Shown here piece by piece: positions 25,433 through 35,076 of a DNA stretch of 64,000 bases. Source of the stretch: Nocardia sp. BMG51109. Its GTDB lineage: Bacteria > Actinomycetota > Actinomycetes > Mycobacteriales > Mycobacteriaceae. Made by a program: the position numbers and the translations under genes. The stretch lies in assembly GCF_000526215.1 (NCBI RefSeq), contig NZ_JAFQ01000004.1, positions 2,046,001 to 2,110,000 on the forward strand. The letters are read 5' to 3'. The stretch's first letter is position 1; each line of letters starts with the position of its first letter. The notes beneath the pieces were generated by a model. The model had not been told where the DNA came from. It worked only from the letters and a program-made list of their open reading frames with translations, and did no database searches.

Positions 25433-27343
25433 GTGGTATCCGTCGGGGAGCCGGATCGCATCGATGAGACGCGAGATGAGACGCGATCGGGGGGAACCGC
25501 GACAGTCGTCCTGGACCCACCGGAGCACGCCGGTGGGGCACCGACCGCCGGATCCAGCCAGTTCTCCCTGCGTGCCGTGGTTCCCGAACGGCTCTGGTCG
25601 GCCCGCGCCGACCTGCTGGTCGCCGCCGCCTACCTGGCACTCGCCGTCACGGTGCTGTCGGGGCAGTGGCGCGACACCGACAACGGCTACCTGCTCAAGA
25701 GCGGCCAGGACCAGAACATGTGGGAGTGGTTCTTCGCCGTGACCGCCCACTCGGTCACCCATCTGGAGAGCCCGCTCGGCACCACGCTGCAGAACTATCC
25801 CGACGGCGTGAACATGATGGCCAACACGGCCATGTTCGGCGTCGGGGTGCCGCTGACACCGGTCACCCTGCTGTTCGGCCCCACCGTCACCTACGTCCTG
25901 GTGCTCACGTGCGGGCTGGCGGCGACCGCCTTCGCCTGGTACTGGCTGCTGTCCCGGGAACTGGTGCGGTCCCGGTTCGCGGCCGTCGTCGGCGGCGTGT
26001 TCTGCGGCTTCGCGCCGGCGATGATCTCGCATGCGAACGCGCACCCGAACTTCGTCATGCTGGCCCTGCTGCCGGTGATCGCGCTGCTGCTGATCCGGAT
26101 GGCGCGCCGCGCCGCGCACGATCCGGCGCCCACTCGCGCCCGGCGCGTGCGGGAGGCCGTCGTGCTGGGTCTGCTGGTGGCGTTGCAGATCGCGCTCGGC
26201 GAGGAGCCGCTGCTGATCTTCGCGCTGGGCCTCGGGCTGTTCGCGGCCGTCTACTACCTGCACGACCCGCGCGGCGGGCTGCGCGTGCTGCGCCGCCTCG
26301 CACCGACGGTCGGCCTCGCGGCGCTGATCACGCTGGCGCTCACCGCGGTTCCGCTGTGGTGGCAGTTCTTCGGGCCGCAGAGCTACCGATCCATCGACCA
26401 CGGCCCGACCGGCAACGACCTCAAGGCGCTGGTGCAGTTCCCGCCGGAATCCCTGGGCGGGGTGTACGCGCCGGGGCAGAACGTGGGCATCAACCCGACC
26501 GAGGACAACTCCTACTTCGGCTGGCCGCTGCTGTTGCTGGTCGCGATCACGGTGATCGCGCTGTGGCGGATGCGCGACCATCGCCGCGTGCTGCGGGCGG
26601 CCGCGGCCGTGATCGCGGTGTTCATCGTGCTGTCGCTCGGCCCGACGGCGACGTTCGGCCAGCGGATCACCGGCGTCAGCCTGCCGTGGAAGTGGGTCGA
26701 GCATGTGCCGCTGCTGAATACGGTGCTGGAGACCCGGTTCTCGATGGCCGCCATTCCGGCGATCGCGATCGTGCTGGCGCTCGGCACCGAGCGCGCGGTC
26801 TCCTACGCGAAGGAGTCGCTGGGCGATCTGCGGCCGCTGGCCTGGTTCGCCGCGCTGGTGCTGGCGCTGACGCCGCTGGTGCCGACGATCCTGCCGACGA
26901 CGCACCGCCCCACGACCCCGTCGGCCTTCACCGACGGGACGCTCCGCAGCTACGTCGAGAACGGGTCGGTCGTCATCGCGCCGCCACCCACTCGCGAGAA
27001 CGCCTACCCGCTGCGCTGGCAGATCGACTCGGACTTCGAATTCCCGCTCGCCGGCGGCTATTTCGTCGGCCCGACCGCGGACAACAAGGGCATGTACGGC
27101 GCCGTCGACCGGCCCACCGGCCTGCTGCTGGCGCAGGTTCAGCAGTCCGACCGGGTGCCGGTCATCGACGCCGCCGCCCGCGATCACGCCCTGGCCGACC
27201 TGAACTACTGGAAGGCCGACGTGGTCGTGCTGCCGCCCACTCGGAACGGCGGCGCCATCCGCTCGACGCTCAACCAGCTACTCGGATTCTCCGGACAGTA
27301 CGTCGACGGCGTCTGGGTCTGGGACGTTCGCGGCATGGTCTGA
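25433..27343 (+). CDS. GT-C-like polytopic membrane protein, putative glycosyltransferase
   Basis: A 636-residue protein. A soluble N-terminus of about 60 residues is followed by about 11-12 membrane helices to about residue 490, then a soluble C-terminal domain (about 495-636). The first extracytoplasmic loop (GQWRDTDNGYLLKSGQDQNM) carries the acidic residues expected of a GT-C catalytic loop, and the PLWWQFFGP and WPLLLLVAI segments fit that superfamily. Its place between aftA and two emb genes suggests a lipid-linked sugar transferase for the wall, but there is no equivalent in the mycobacterial emb locus that I know of. GTG 25433 has GAGGGAG 8 nt upstream; TAGCCT at about 25389 is a possible -10. 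Confidence 0.78.
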   Translation: MVSVGEPDRIDETRDETRSGGTATVVLDPPEHAGGAPTAGSSQFSLRAVVPERLWSARADLLVAAAYLALAVTVLSGQWRDTDNGYLLKSGQDQNMWEWFFAVTAHSVTHLESPLGTTLQNYPDGVNMMANTAMFGVGVPLTPVTLLFGPTVTYVLVLTCGLAATAFAWYWLLSRELVRSRFAAVVGGVFCGFAPAMISHANAHPNFVMLALLPVIALLLIRMARRAAHDPAPTRARRVREAVVLGLLVALQIALGEEPLLIFALGLGLFAAVYYLHDPRGGLRVLRRLAPTVGLAALITLALTAVPLWWQFFGPQSYRSIDHGPTGNDLKALVQFPPESLGGVYAPGQNVGINPTEDNSYFGWPLLLLVAITVIALWRMRDHRRVLRAAAAVIAVFIVLSLGPTATFGQRITGVSLPWKWVEHVPLLNTVLETRFSMAAIPAIAIVLALGTERAVSYAKESLGDLRPLAWFAALVLALTPLVPTILPTTHRPTTPSAFTDGTLRSYVENGSVVIAPPPTRENAYPLRWQIDSDFEFPLAGGYFVGPTADNKGMYGAVDRPTGLLLAQVQQSDRVPVIDAAARDHALADLNYWKADVVVLPPTRNGGAIRSTLNQLLGFSGQYVDGVWVWDVRGMV

Positions 27344-27457
27344 AGCGTGATGGTCTGAGGCGTGCGGCACAGCCCGGGGTCTGCGGCAGAGTCCGAGGCG
27401 CGCAGCACAGCCCCAGGCCTGCGACACAGCCCGAAGCGTGCGGCACAGCCCGAGACG
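27344..27457. repeat. Degenerate ~19-nt repeats starting at the stop codon
   Basis: ATGGTCTGA, containing the stop codon of the upstream gene, is repeated 15 nt later. It is followed by about five units related to GCGTGCGGCACAGCCCGAG (27359-27457). A short inverted repeat, GATCGGG with CCCGATC (27476-27495), lies between this array and the first emb gene. Confidence 0.65.
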
Positions 27458-27511
27458 TGACGGTCCGGGGCGAGTGATCGGGTGGGGGCCCGATCGCACA
27501 GCCGGAGTGGC

Positions 27512-27517
27512 TAGCAT
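27512..27517 (+). promoter_or_regulatory. Leaderless -10 element of the first emb gene
   Basis: TAGCAT lies exactly 8 nt before the GTG start at 27526, and no Shine-Dalgarno is present in the gap. The second emb gene has the same geometry. Confidence 0.55.
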
Positions 27518-27525
27518 CGAGCACC

Positions 27526-30500
27526 GTGCGCGCAGACTCCCCAGCGTTTTCCCCGGTTCGCCTGATCGCTCTCGTCTCGGGCCTGCTCGCCGCGCTGTGC
27601 GCGGTGCTCGCCCCGCTGCTGCCGGTCCGGGAGGATCGGGCTGCGCTCGACTGGCCGCAGCCCCAGTCGGTGAACGTCGACGCGCCGCTGGTGTCGTACG
27701 TGCCGATCGGGATGCAGGCGTCGATACCGTGCGCGGCCTTCCGCGACATGCCGGACGGGACGGTGCTGTCCACGGTGCCCGCCGAATCCTCCGACGCCAC
27801 CGCGAAGGGGTTGGTGGCCAAGGTAACCGGCGGTGAGTCCGGCGAGCGGACGCTGTCGGTGGTGCAGCGCGACATACCGGTGCTGTCCGCGCCGATCGCC
27901 GAGATCGCCGACTGCGGCGCCCTGACCATCGACTCGAGCGCCGGGGCCACCACCGCCGAATTCACGGGGGTGCACCGCGCCGACGGCAGCGCGTTCCGCA
28001 ATACGGTCGGCGGCGACATCCGCCCGCAGATCGTCGGCGTCTTCACCGATCTCGAGCAGGGCCGGCTGGGCGACGCGCACCTGCACGCCGATATCGACTC
28101 GCGCTTCTCCTCCAGTCCGAGCCCGCTGAAGCTGGCCGCGATCATCGCCGCCGTGGCGTTCACCGTTCTCGCGCTGATCTGCCTGCACCTGATCGACACC
28201 GCCGACGGACGACGACCGCGCCGGTTCCTGCCTGCGCACTGGTGGCGGTTCGGCCTCGCCGACGTGGCGGTGCTGGGTTCGCTGCTGCTGTGGCAGGTGA
28301 TCGGCGCCAACACCTCCGACGACGGCTACATCCTGAACATGGCCCGGGCCTCGCGCGAATCCGGCTACATGGCCAACTACTACCGCTGGTTCGGGGTGGC
28401 CGAAGCGCCGTTCGGCTGGCCGTACGAGGTGCTGGCCTGGATGACCAGGGTCAGCGATACCAGTTGGTGGATGCGGCTGCCCTCGCTGCTGGCCGGCATC
28501 GTCTGCTGGCTGGTGATCAGCCGAGAGGTGTTGCCGCGCTTGGGCGCCCGGGTGCGCCGGGACAACGTGGCGCGCTGGACGGCCGGCCTGGTGTTCCTGG
28601 CCGCGTGGCTGCCCTACGACAACGGCCTGCGGCCGGAGCCGCTGATCGCGCTGGGCGCGCTGCTGACCTGGTGCTCGATCGAGCGAGCCATCGCCACCGG
28701 ACGCCTGCTGCCGGCCGCGATGGCGGTGCTCATCGCGGCGTTCTCGCTGGCGGCCGGGCCGACCGGGCTGATCTGTATCGCCGCGCTGATCGCCGGCTCC
28801 CGGCCCGTCCTGCAGTTGATCATCAAGCGAGCCCGCGGGCGAATGGATTCCGAACCGGGCGGCAACCGGCGCTCGGGGTTCGGGGCGGCGATCCTGCGTT
28901 ACGGTGCGCTGCTGGCGCCCGGCGTCGCCGCCGGCGTCCTCGTGCTGGTGGTGGTCTTCGCGGATCAGACCCTGGCCTCCGTCCTGGAGTCCACCCGGGT
29001 GCGCAAGATCGTCGGGCCGAACGTCGCGTGGTTCGACGAACGCACCCGCTGGGATTCGCTGCTGCAGCTGTCGCCCGACGGCTCGCTGTCGCGGCGCTTC
29101 GGCATTCTCGCCATGCTGTTGTGCCTGGGCGTGTGCGTGCTGGTGATGCTGCGCAAGAACGGCCGGATTCCGGGCACCTCGCGCGGCCCGTCGGCACGCA
29201 TCCTCGGCATCGTGTTCATGTCGCTGCTGCTGATGATGTTCACGCCGACCAAGTGGACCCACCACTTCGGCGTGTACGCCGGCCTGGCCGGATCGCTGGC
29301 CGCGCTCACCGCGGTGGCCGTGGGTATCAACGGGATTCGCGCGCCGTACAACCGCTCGCTGTTCGCCGGCGCCGTATTCTTCCTGCTCGCAGTAACTTTC
29401 ACCGGATCCAACGGCTGGTGGTACGTGTCCAGCTTCGGAATACCGTGGTGGGACAAGGCGCCGGTGCTGGCCGGTAAGGGACTGTCGACGCTGTTCCTCG
29501 GCCTGGCCGTGCTGTCGCTGCTGCTGGCGGCCTGGCAGTACTACCGCGAGCCGTACCGGAAGCCCGGCGACGAGCCCGCGGCCGAACCCTCGCGGCGCCG
29601 CTTCGACCGGTTCGCAATCCAGCCGCTGACCATCGCCGCCGCGGCCATGGTGCTGTTCGAGGTGGCCTCGCTCGGCAAGGCGGCGGTCGCGCAGTATCCC
29701 GCCTACTCGATCGCCAAGGCGAATCTGCGCTCGCTGGGCGGGAATTCGTGCTCGATGGCCGACGACGTGCTGGTGGAGACCAACACCGCCGATTCGCTGC
29801 TGCAGCCCTACACCGGCGCGCCCGCCGACGGATTGGCCGCCGAGAACACCGGCTTCACCCCGAACGGGGTGGCCAACGATTTGACCGCCGATGCCGAGGA
29901 AACCGTCACCGGCGGCGCCAATTCGGTCGACACCGAATCCGAGAACAAGACCACCAACACCACCCAGTCGGGCACCGGCGGCGGCCGGGTCGAGGAGCCG
30001 GGCATCAACGGCAGCACCGTGAAACTGCCGTTCGGGCTGGATCCCGCCCGCACCCCGGTGCTGGGCAGCTACACCTCCGCCGACAAGCAGCCGGCCGAGC
30101 TGACCTCGCAGTGGTATCGGCTCGACCTCGCCGCCGCCCGCAGCGATCCCGCCTACCGGGTGCTGGTGGTGAGCGCGGCCGGCCGGATCAAGACGGTCAG
30201 CAAGGACGGCGTGGTGACCTACGGCCAGGACCTGCGCGTCGAATTCGGCCATCGCGGGGACGACGGTTCGTTCCAGCCGCGGGGGTCGTTCCAGCCGCTG
30301 GATATCGGCGGTGCGCCGTCCTGGCGCAATATGCGGGTGCCGCTGGACAGCATCCCGGACGGCACCGACGCGGTCCGCATCGTCGCGGCCGCCCCGGACC
30401 TCACCCAGCGCCAGTGGCTGGCCGTGACGCCGCCCCGGCTGCCGAGGCTGGCCACCCTGGATTCCGTGGTGGGACACCGGGATCCGGTGCTGGAGGACTG

Positions 30501-30831
30501 GCACGTCGGCCTCGCCTTCCCCTGCCAGCGGCCGTTCGACCACCACGACGGAGTCGCCGAGGTACCGCGGTGGCGCATCCTGCCCGACCGGGTCGGCTCC
30601 GACGCCTCCAACGCCTGGCAGGACGATATCGGCGGCGGCCCGCTCGGCTGGACCGGCCTGCTGCTCGAGGCCCAGGCCGTCCCCAGCTACCTGACCGACG
30701 ACTGGAGCCGCGACTGGGGCTCCCTGGAACGCTTCGCCCCCTACGTCCCCTCCGCCACCCCGGCGGCGATCGGCGTCACCCAGGCGAACCGCTGGGGCTT
30801 GACGAAGGGCGTCCCGATCCGCGTGCAATAG
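27526..30831 (+). CDS. emb: Arabinosyltransferase, Emb family (first copy)
   Basis: A 1101-residue GT53/GT-C enzyme that polymerises arabinan from DPA. A short cytoplasmic N-terminus, one helix and an extracytoplasmic beta-domain (about 40-195) precede the membrane bundle (about 200-700). Its catalytic loop contains GANTSDDGYIL with the Asp pair. A large periplasmic carbohydrate-binding C-terminus (about 730-1101, with PFQRPFDHHDG-type motifs) completes it. The stretch MTRVSDTSWWMRLPSLLAGIVCWLVISREVLPRLG region resembles EmbB most by eye. The Met after DDGYIL, equivalent to EmbB Met306 (an ethambutol-resistance site), is conserved. The second emb gene is 273 nt downstream. Confidence 0.92.
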   Translation: MRADSPAFSPVRLIALVSGLLAALCAVLAPLLPVREDRAALDWPQPQSVNVDAPLVSYVPIGMQASIPCAAFRDMPDGTVLSTVPAESSDATAKGLVAKVTGGESGERTLSVVQRDIPVLSAPIAEIADCGALTIDSSAGATTAEFTGVHRADGSAFRNTVGGDIRPQIVGVFTDLEQGRLGDAHLHADIDSRFSSSPSPLKLAAIIAAVAFTVLALICLHLIDTADGRRPRRFLPAHWWRFGLADVAVLGSLLLWQVIGANTSDDGYILNMARASRESGYMANYYRWFGVAEAPFGWPYEVLAWMTRVSDTSWWMRLPSLLAGIVCWLVISREVLPRLGARVRRDNVARWTAGLVFLAAWLPYDNGLRPEPLIALGALLTWCSIERAIATGRLLPAAMAVLIAAFSLAAGPTGLICIAALIAGSRPVLQLIIKRARGRMDSEPGGNRRSGFGAAILRYGALLAPGVAAGVLVLVVVFADQTLASVLESTRVRKIVGPNVAWFDERTRWDSLLQLSPDGSLSRRFGILAMLLCLGVCVLVMLRKNGRIPGTSRGPSARILGIVFMSLLLMMFTPTKWTHHFGVYAGLAGSLAALTAVAVGINGIRAPYNRSLFAGAVFFLLAVTFTGSNGWWYVSSFGIPWWDKAPVLAGKGLSTLFLGLAVLSLLLAAWQYYREPYRKPGDEPAAEPSRRRFDRFAIQPLTIAAAAMVLFEVASLGKAAVAQYPAYSIAKANLRSLGGNSCSMADDVLVETNTADSLLQPYTGAPADGLAAENTGFTPNGVANDLTADAEETVTGGANSVDTESENKTTNTTQSGTGGGRVEEPGINGSTVKLPFGLDPARTPVLGSYTSADKQPAELTSQWYRLDLAAARSDPAYRVLVVSAAGRIKTVSKDGVVTYGQDLRVEFGHRGDDGSFQPRGSFQPLDIGGAPSWRNMRVPLDSIPDGTDAVRIVAAAPDLTQRQWLAVTPPRLPRLATLDSVVGHRDPVLEDWHVGLAFPCQRPFDHHDGVAEVPRWRILPDRVGSDASNAWQDDIGGGPLGWTGLLLEAQAVPSYLTDDWSRDWGSLERFAPYVPSATPAAIGVTQANRWGLTKGVPIRVQ

Positions 30832-30895
30832 CCACCCGGTCTTCCACCGCCGCTATAACTGTCGGCGCCCGCCCGTATGGTGAGCTGCCATCCGG

Positions 30896-30979
30896 GTGGG
30901 CGTCCACATCGACGGCTTCGATCTCTACTACGGCGCACGGAATCAGTGCCGACGCGGCACGGCCGGGTGGCGCTACTAA
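30896..30979 (+). pseudogene. Truncated NYN-domain protein fragment
   Basis: GTG at 30896 opens a 27-codon frame ending in TAA 30977-30979. Its translation begins VGVHIDGFDLYYGAR and ends RRGTAGWRY, which closely matches the conserved N-terminus of actinobacterial NYN-domain (PIN-like nuclease) proteins: a VxIDGFNLYYGxR block, then GRGTxGWRW. The intact family is about 200-250 residues, so only the first tenth is left. It sits between the two emb genes and has no Shine-Dalgarno. It is most simply read as a remnant. Confidence 0.55.
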
Positions 30980-31090
30980 TTTTTTCCCCGGCCACTCGGT
31001 CCCCGATTTCCGGCAGGGTTTCCGAGCTGGGGTAAGTGGGCGGGAAGCGCGGGGACGTACGTGAAGGAAGTCACTCGCAGCGTGGGCAGA

Positions 31091-31096
31091 TAACAT
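31091..31096 (+). promoter_or_regulatory. Leaderless -10 element of the second emb gene
   Basis: TAACAT lies exactly 8 nt before the GTG start at 31105, with no Shine-Dalgarno between. It implies that the second emb gene can be transcribed independently of the first. Confidence 0.55.
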
Positions 31097-31104
31097 CTCC
31101 AACC

Positions 31105-34100
31105 GTGCCCGACGCTGCAACTGCTGTCTTGACGAAACCGTCGCCCACGCCGGTGGCGACACCCCGCGATTTCCGGACCGCGCGCCTGGTCGCGCTGATA
31201 ACCGGCGTGTTGGGCGCACTGTTCGCGCTCGCCACCCCGTTTCTGCCGGTCAACCAGACCACCGCGGCGGTGGACTGGCCGCAGGGCGGGACGGTCGGCA
31301 GCGTGCAGTCACCGCTGATGTCGCAGGTTCCGGTGGACCTGAACGCGACCCTGCCGTGCTCGCTGGTCGACCAGCTACCGCCGGAGGGCGGCATGCTGCT
31401 GGCGACCGCGCCGCCGCAGGGCGATCGGGCCTCGCTCGAGGCGATGTTCGTCCGGGTCTCGGACACCTCGGTCGACGTCGTGGACCGCAACGCGGTGGTG
31501 GCGTCGGCGGAGCGCTCCGAGCTGGGCGGCTGCTCCTCGATCGCCATCTCCTCCGATCACAACCGCACCCATGCCGCGTTCCAGGGCGCGACCAAGCAGG
31601 TCGAGCAGCCGGTCGCCGGCGGCGCCCCGGGCGCCACCGAGATGGTGACCGTGCCGATCGACGGCACGCTGGAGGGTGACCTGCGGCCGCAGGTGGTCGG
31701 CGTGTTCACCGATCTGCAGGGCGCCGCGCCGGAGGGCCTGTCGTTCCACATGTCGGTCGACTCCCGGTTCTCCACCACCCCGACTGTCATGAAGCTGGTG
31801 GCGATGATCGCGGCCGTGCTGTGCACGCTCGCCGCACTCGCCGCGCTCGCCCGCCTCGACTCCGGCGACGGCCGCGGCCACCGCCGGATCTTCCCCGCGC
31901 ACTGGCTGAAGCCGACCTGGGCCGACGGCGCGGTCGTCGGCACGCTGCTGCTGTGGCATTTCGTCGGCGCCAACACGTCCGACGACGGCTACATCCTCAG
32001 CATGGTGCGGGTCGCCCCGCACTCCGGCTATCTGGCCAACTACTTCCGCTGGTGGGGCGTGCCGGAGGCGCCGTTCGGCTGGTACTACTACGTGATCCAG
32101 GCGTTCGCCCAGGTCTCCACGGCCAGCGCGTGGGTACGGATACCCGCGCTGCTGTGCGCGATCCTGTGCTGGATGGTGATCAGCCGCGAGGTGGTGCCCC
32201 GGCTGGGCCGCGGGGTGCGCACGTCCAAGGTGGCGCTGTGGACCGGCGGGCTGGTCTTCCTCGCGTTCTGGCTGCCCTACGACAACGGCCTGCGCTCGGA
32301 GCCGATCGTCGCGCTGGGCGCCCTGCTGACCTGGGTGTCGATCGAGCGGGCCATCGCCACGTCCCGGCTGCTGCCGGCCGCGGTCGCGGTGCTGGCCGCC
32401 GCGTTCACGCTCGCGGCCGCGCCGACCGGCCTCATGTGTGTGGCGGCACTGCTCGCGGGCATCCGGCCGCTGGTGCACATCGTGGTCCGGCGACGACGCG
32501 AACTCGCCGCGAGCGCGAAGGCGGGCCGGGGCGGGAGCCGCTGGGCCGCAACGCTGGTCCTGCTCTCCCCGATCGCCGCCGCGGGCTTCGTCGTGCTCAC
32601 CGTCGTGTACAGCGACCAGAGCTTCGCCGCCATTCAGGAGGCCAACCGGGTGCGGCAGCTGGCCGGCCCGAATATGGCCTGGTACGAGGACTACCTGCGC
32701 TACTACTACCTGTTCGTCGAGACCGTGGACGGCTCACTGGCCCGCCGGTTCGCCTTCCTGATCATGCTGCTGTGCCTGTTCACCACGATGATGGTGCTGC
32801 TGCGCCGCCGCCGGGTGCCGGGCATCGCCAGCGGCCCGACGTGGCGGCTGATGGGCGTGGTCTTCGGAACCATCTTCTTCATGATGTTCAACCCCACGAA
32901 GTGGACCCACCACTTCGGCGCCTACGCGGGCATCGCCGGTTCGCTGGCCGCCGTGACCGCGGTGGCGGTGTCGGCGACGGCGCTGCGCTCCCGCAAGAAC
33001 CGGTCGATCTTCCTGGCCGCCCTGCTGTTCGCGCTGGCGCTGACGTTCTCGGGCATCAACGGCTACTGGTACGTATCCAGCTTCGGGGTGCCGTGGTTCG
33101 ACAAGACGGTGTCGCTGAAGGGCATTCAGTCCAACACCATCATGCTGGTGCTGTTCGCCCTGGCGCTCGCGCTGGTGGCCTGGCAATCGCTGCGCGAGGG
33201 GTATGCGAAGCCGCCGGCGAGTTCGAAGACCGCGCGCGGCAGGCGAATTCGCCGGTTCGCCGCCATACCGCTCACCGTGGTCGCGGCACTGATGGTGATG
33301 TTCGAGGTGTTCTCGCTGGTCAAGGGCGCGGTGTGGCAGTACCCGGCCTATTCGCTGGGCCGCTCGAACGTCGATGCGGTGAGCGGTAACTCGTGCGGGC
33401 TCGCCAACGACGTGCTGGTGGAGCAGAACGTCAACAACGGCAACCTGCCCGCGATCATCGATCCGGCGCATCCGCCGCAGAACGGCGACCCGCTCGCCGG
33501 CGGCGACCCGGCGGGCTTCTCCCCCAACGGCGTTCCGACCGATCTGAAGGCCGACACGGTGGAGGTGAAGCCGGGCACCGGCAACACCTCCACGCAGTCG
33601 GTGGGCGCGGCGTTCGCCGAGGGCCAGAACGCCGGCACCGGCGGCGGCCGGGTCCAGCAGGCCGGCGTCAACGGCAGCACGGTGCAGCTGCCGTTCGGGC
33701 TCGATCCGGCCACCACCCCGGTGATGGGCAGCTACCAGGAGAACGTGCAGCAACCGGCGCACCTGACCTCCAGCTGGTACCAGCTGCCGCCGCGGTCGGA
33801 TCAGACGCCGCTGGTGGTGATCTCGGCGGCCGGGCGCATCCTGTCGGTCGACGACACCGGCGCCGTCAAGTACGGCCAGTCGCTGACCGTCGACTACGGC
33901 AAGAAGCAGCCCGACGGTTCGGTGACCAAGCTGGGCAGCTACCTGCCGCGCGATATCGGCCCGTTCCCGTCCTGGCGCAACCTGCGGGTGCCGCTGAACG
34001 AGATCTCCCCCGAGGCCGATACGGTGCGCATCGTCGCCAACGACCCGATCCTGATCGGCGATCAGTGGCTGGCGTTCACCGCGCCGCGGGTGCCCAAGCT

Positions 34101-34482
34101 GCAGACGCTCAACGAGGTCGTCGGCACCCAGCAGCCGGTGCTGCTGGACTGGGCCGTGGGCCTGCAGTTCCCGTGCCAGCGTCCGTTCGACCACGAGAAC
34201 GGCGTCGCCGAGGTGCCGAACTACCGGATCAAGCCGGACCGGCCGCTCGCGGTCAGCTCCACCGACACCTGGCAGGCCGAGGAATTCGGTGGCCCGCTGG
34301 GCTTCTCGCAGATGCTGGCCGAATCGGTCACCGTCCCGACCTATATGAAGAACGACTGGGCCCGGGACTGGGGTTCGCTGGAACGCTACGACCAGTACTA
34401 CAAGGCCGCACCGGCCGAGGTGACCACGGGCACGGCCACCCGTTCGGGCCTCTGGTCGCCGGGACAGCTGCGGGTGTTCTAG
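31105..34482 (+). CDS. emb: Arabinosyltransferase, Emb family (second copy)
   Basis: A 1125-residue Emb enzyme with the same architecture as the gene upstream: N-terminal helix, beta-domain (about 60-245), membrane bundle with GANTSDDGYIL carrying the catalytic Asp pair, and C-terminal periplasmic binding region with QFPCQRPFDHENGVAEVP. The N-terminus (LATPFLPVNQTTAAVDWPQGGT) is very like EmbC, but the paralogue cannot be settled by eye. The Met after DDGYIL is conserved. GTG 31105 gives an N-terminus of normal length; longer upstream frames lack a credible start. A strong terminator follows 10 nt after the stop. Confidence 0.92.
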   Translation: MPDAATAVLTKPSPTPVATPRDFRTARLVALITGVLGALFALATPFLPVNQTTAAVDWPQGGTVGSVQSPLMSQVPVDLNATLPCSLVDQLPPEGGMLLATAPPQGDRASLEAMFVRVSDTSVDVVDRNAVVASAERSELGGCSSIAISSDHNRTHAAFQGATKQVEQPVAGGAPGATEMVTVPIDGTLEGDLRPQVVGVFTDLQGAAPEGLSFHMSVDSRFSTTPTVMKLVAMIAAVLCTLAALAALARLDSGDGRGHRRIFPAHWLKPTWADGAVVGTLLLWHFVGANTSDDGYILSMVRVAPHSGYLANYFRWWGVPEAPFGWYYYVIQAFAQVSTASAWVRIPALLCAILCWMVISREVVPRLGRGVRTSKVALWTGGLVFLAFWLPYDNGLRSEPIVALGALLTWVSIERAIATSRLLPAAVAVLAAAFTLAAAPTGLMCVAALLAGIRPLVHIVVRRRRELAASAKAGRGGSRWAATLVLLSPIAAAGFVVLTVVYSDQSFAAIQEANRVRQLAGPNMAWYEDYLRYYYLFVETVDGSLARRFAFLIMLLCLFTTMMVLLRRRRVPGIASGPTWRLMGVVFGTIFFMMFNPTKWTHHFGAYAGIAGSLAAVTAVAVSATALRSRKNRSIFLAALLFALALTFSGINGYWYVSSFGVPWFDKTVSLKGIQSNTIMLVLFALALALVAWQSLREGYAKPPASSKTARGRRIRRFAAIPLTVVAALMVMFEVFSLVKGAVWQYPAYSLGRSNVDAVSGNSCGLANDVLVEQNVNNGNLPAIIDPAHPPQNGDPLAGGDPAGFSPNGVPTDLKADTVEVKPGTGNTSTQSVGAAFAEGQNAGTGGGRVQQAGVNGSTVQLPFGLDPATTPVMGSYQENVQQPAHLTSSWYQLPPRSDQTPLVVISAAGRILSVDDTGAVKYGQSLTVDYGKKQPDGSVTKLGSYLPRDIGPFPSWRNLRVPLNEISPEADTVRIVANDPILIGDQWLAFTAPRVPKLQTLNEVVGTQQPVLLDWAVGLQFPCQRPFDHENGVAEVPNYRIKPDRPLAVSSTDTWQAEEFGGPLGFSQMLAESVTVPTYMKNDWARDWGSLERYDQYYKAAPAEVTTGTATRSGLWSPGQLRVF

Positions 34483-34492
34483 TCATCCGGGT

Positions 34493-34529
34493 TCCGGTGC
34501 GGGCGCACCACATTCGCGCCCGCACCGGA
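34493..34529 (+). terminator. Terminator of the emb genes
   Basis: A perfect 14-bp stem (TCCGGTGCGGGCGC against GCGCCCGCACCGGA) with a 9-nt loop, 10 nt after the stop codon of the second emb gene. There is no T-run. About 190 nt of featureless sequence follow before the small DUF5988 gene. Confidence 0.85.
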
Positions 34530-34720
34530 GGCTCGGCCGGGCGAACGCCGATGCCGGGCATGCGTATCGTCGAGGCACCGCCACGGTCTCGCCGGTAGCG
34601 CCGGCAGGGGAAGAGTCATATCCGAGTTCGACGGCGATGCCGGTGCACGGCCGATCGCCGACCTGAACACACCGGGGCGCCGTCGGCCGCAAGCCGTAAC
34701 CGCTGCTGCCCGGCCGTCGC

Positions 34721-34921
34721 TCACACTTCGACGCGGCCGGTCCACTCGTAGACCGGCAGGCTGCCCTCGGCGGTGTCCTGCCAGCGTGGGGTCACCTTGA
34801 AGCGCTCGTAGCCGCCGTTGAACTGCACCCGCAGTTCGATGCCCGGTGGCGTGATCCGGACTATGCGTTGCGGCAGGTCGGCCGGCCCACCCTCCAGCAC
34901 GGCCTTCGGTGAGATTCCCAT
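34721..34921 (-). CDS. Small DUF5988-like protein
   Basis: A 66-residue protein with the pattern AVLEGGPADLPQRIVRI ... ELRVQFNGGYERFKVT ... YEWTGRVEV, which is the typical form of DUF5988, small actinobacterial proteins of unknown function. It is a compact, presumably cytoplasmic beta-strand domain. It lies alone between the convergent emb and accD4 genes, a position held by other genes in mycobacteria. ATG 34921 lacks a clear Shine-Dalgarno. Confidence 0.7.
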   Translation of the reverse strand: MGISPKAVLEGGPADLPQRIVRITPPGIELRVQFNGGYERFKVTPRWQDTAEGSLPVYEWTGRVEV

Positions 34922-35076
34922 AGCTGAAGGCTCTCACATCGGGCGATACCGACCGAGCGATTCGGCGAAAGACACCCCGGCAACCCGCCGTTCCGGCGGA
35001 ATTCACCCGGCATCGTCCCGCCGAAGACCATTGCGGAGCGGGTGACCGCAGTCACCGTCCCCGCGCGGACCGGAAG

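Noticed and set aside
27476..27495. Seven-bp inverted repeat before the first emb gene as a terminator
   Set aside because: Stem is short and lies just before the predicted promoter; evidence is too weak to list it as a terminator.
34479..35006. A 175-codon minus-strand frame overlapping the DUF5988 gene
   Set aside because: It lacks any family resemblance, whereas the 66-residue frame inside it has the conserved DUF5988 pattern.
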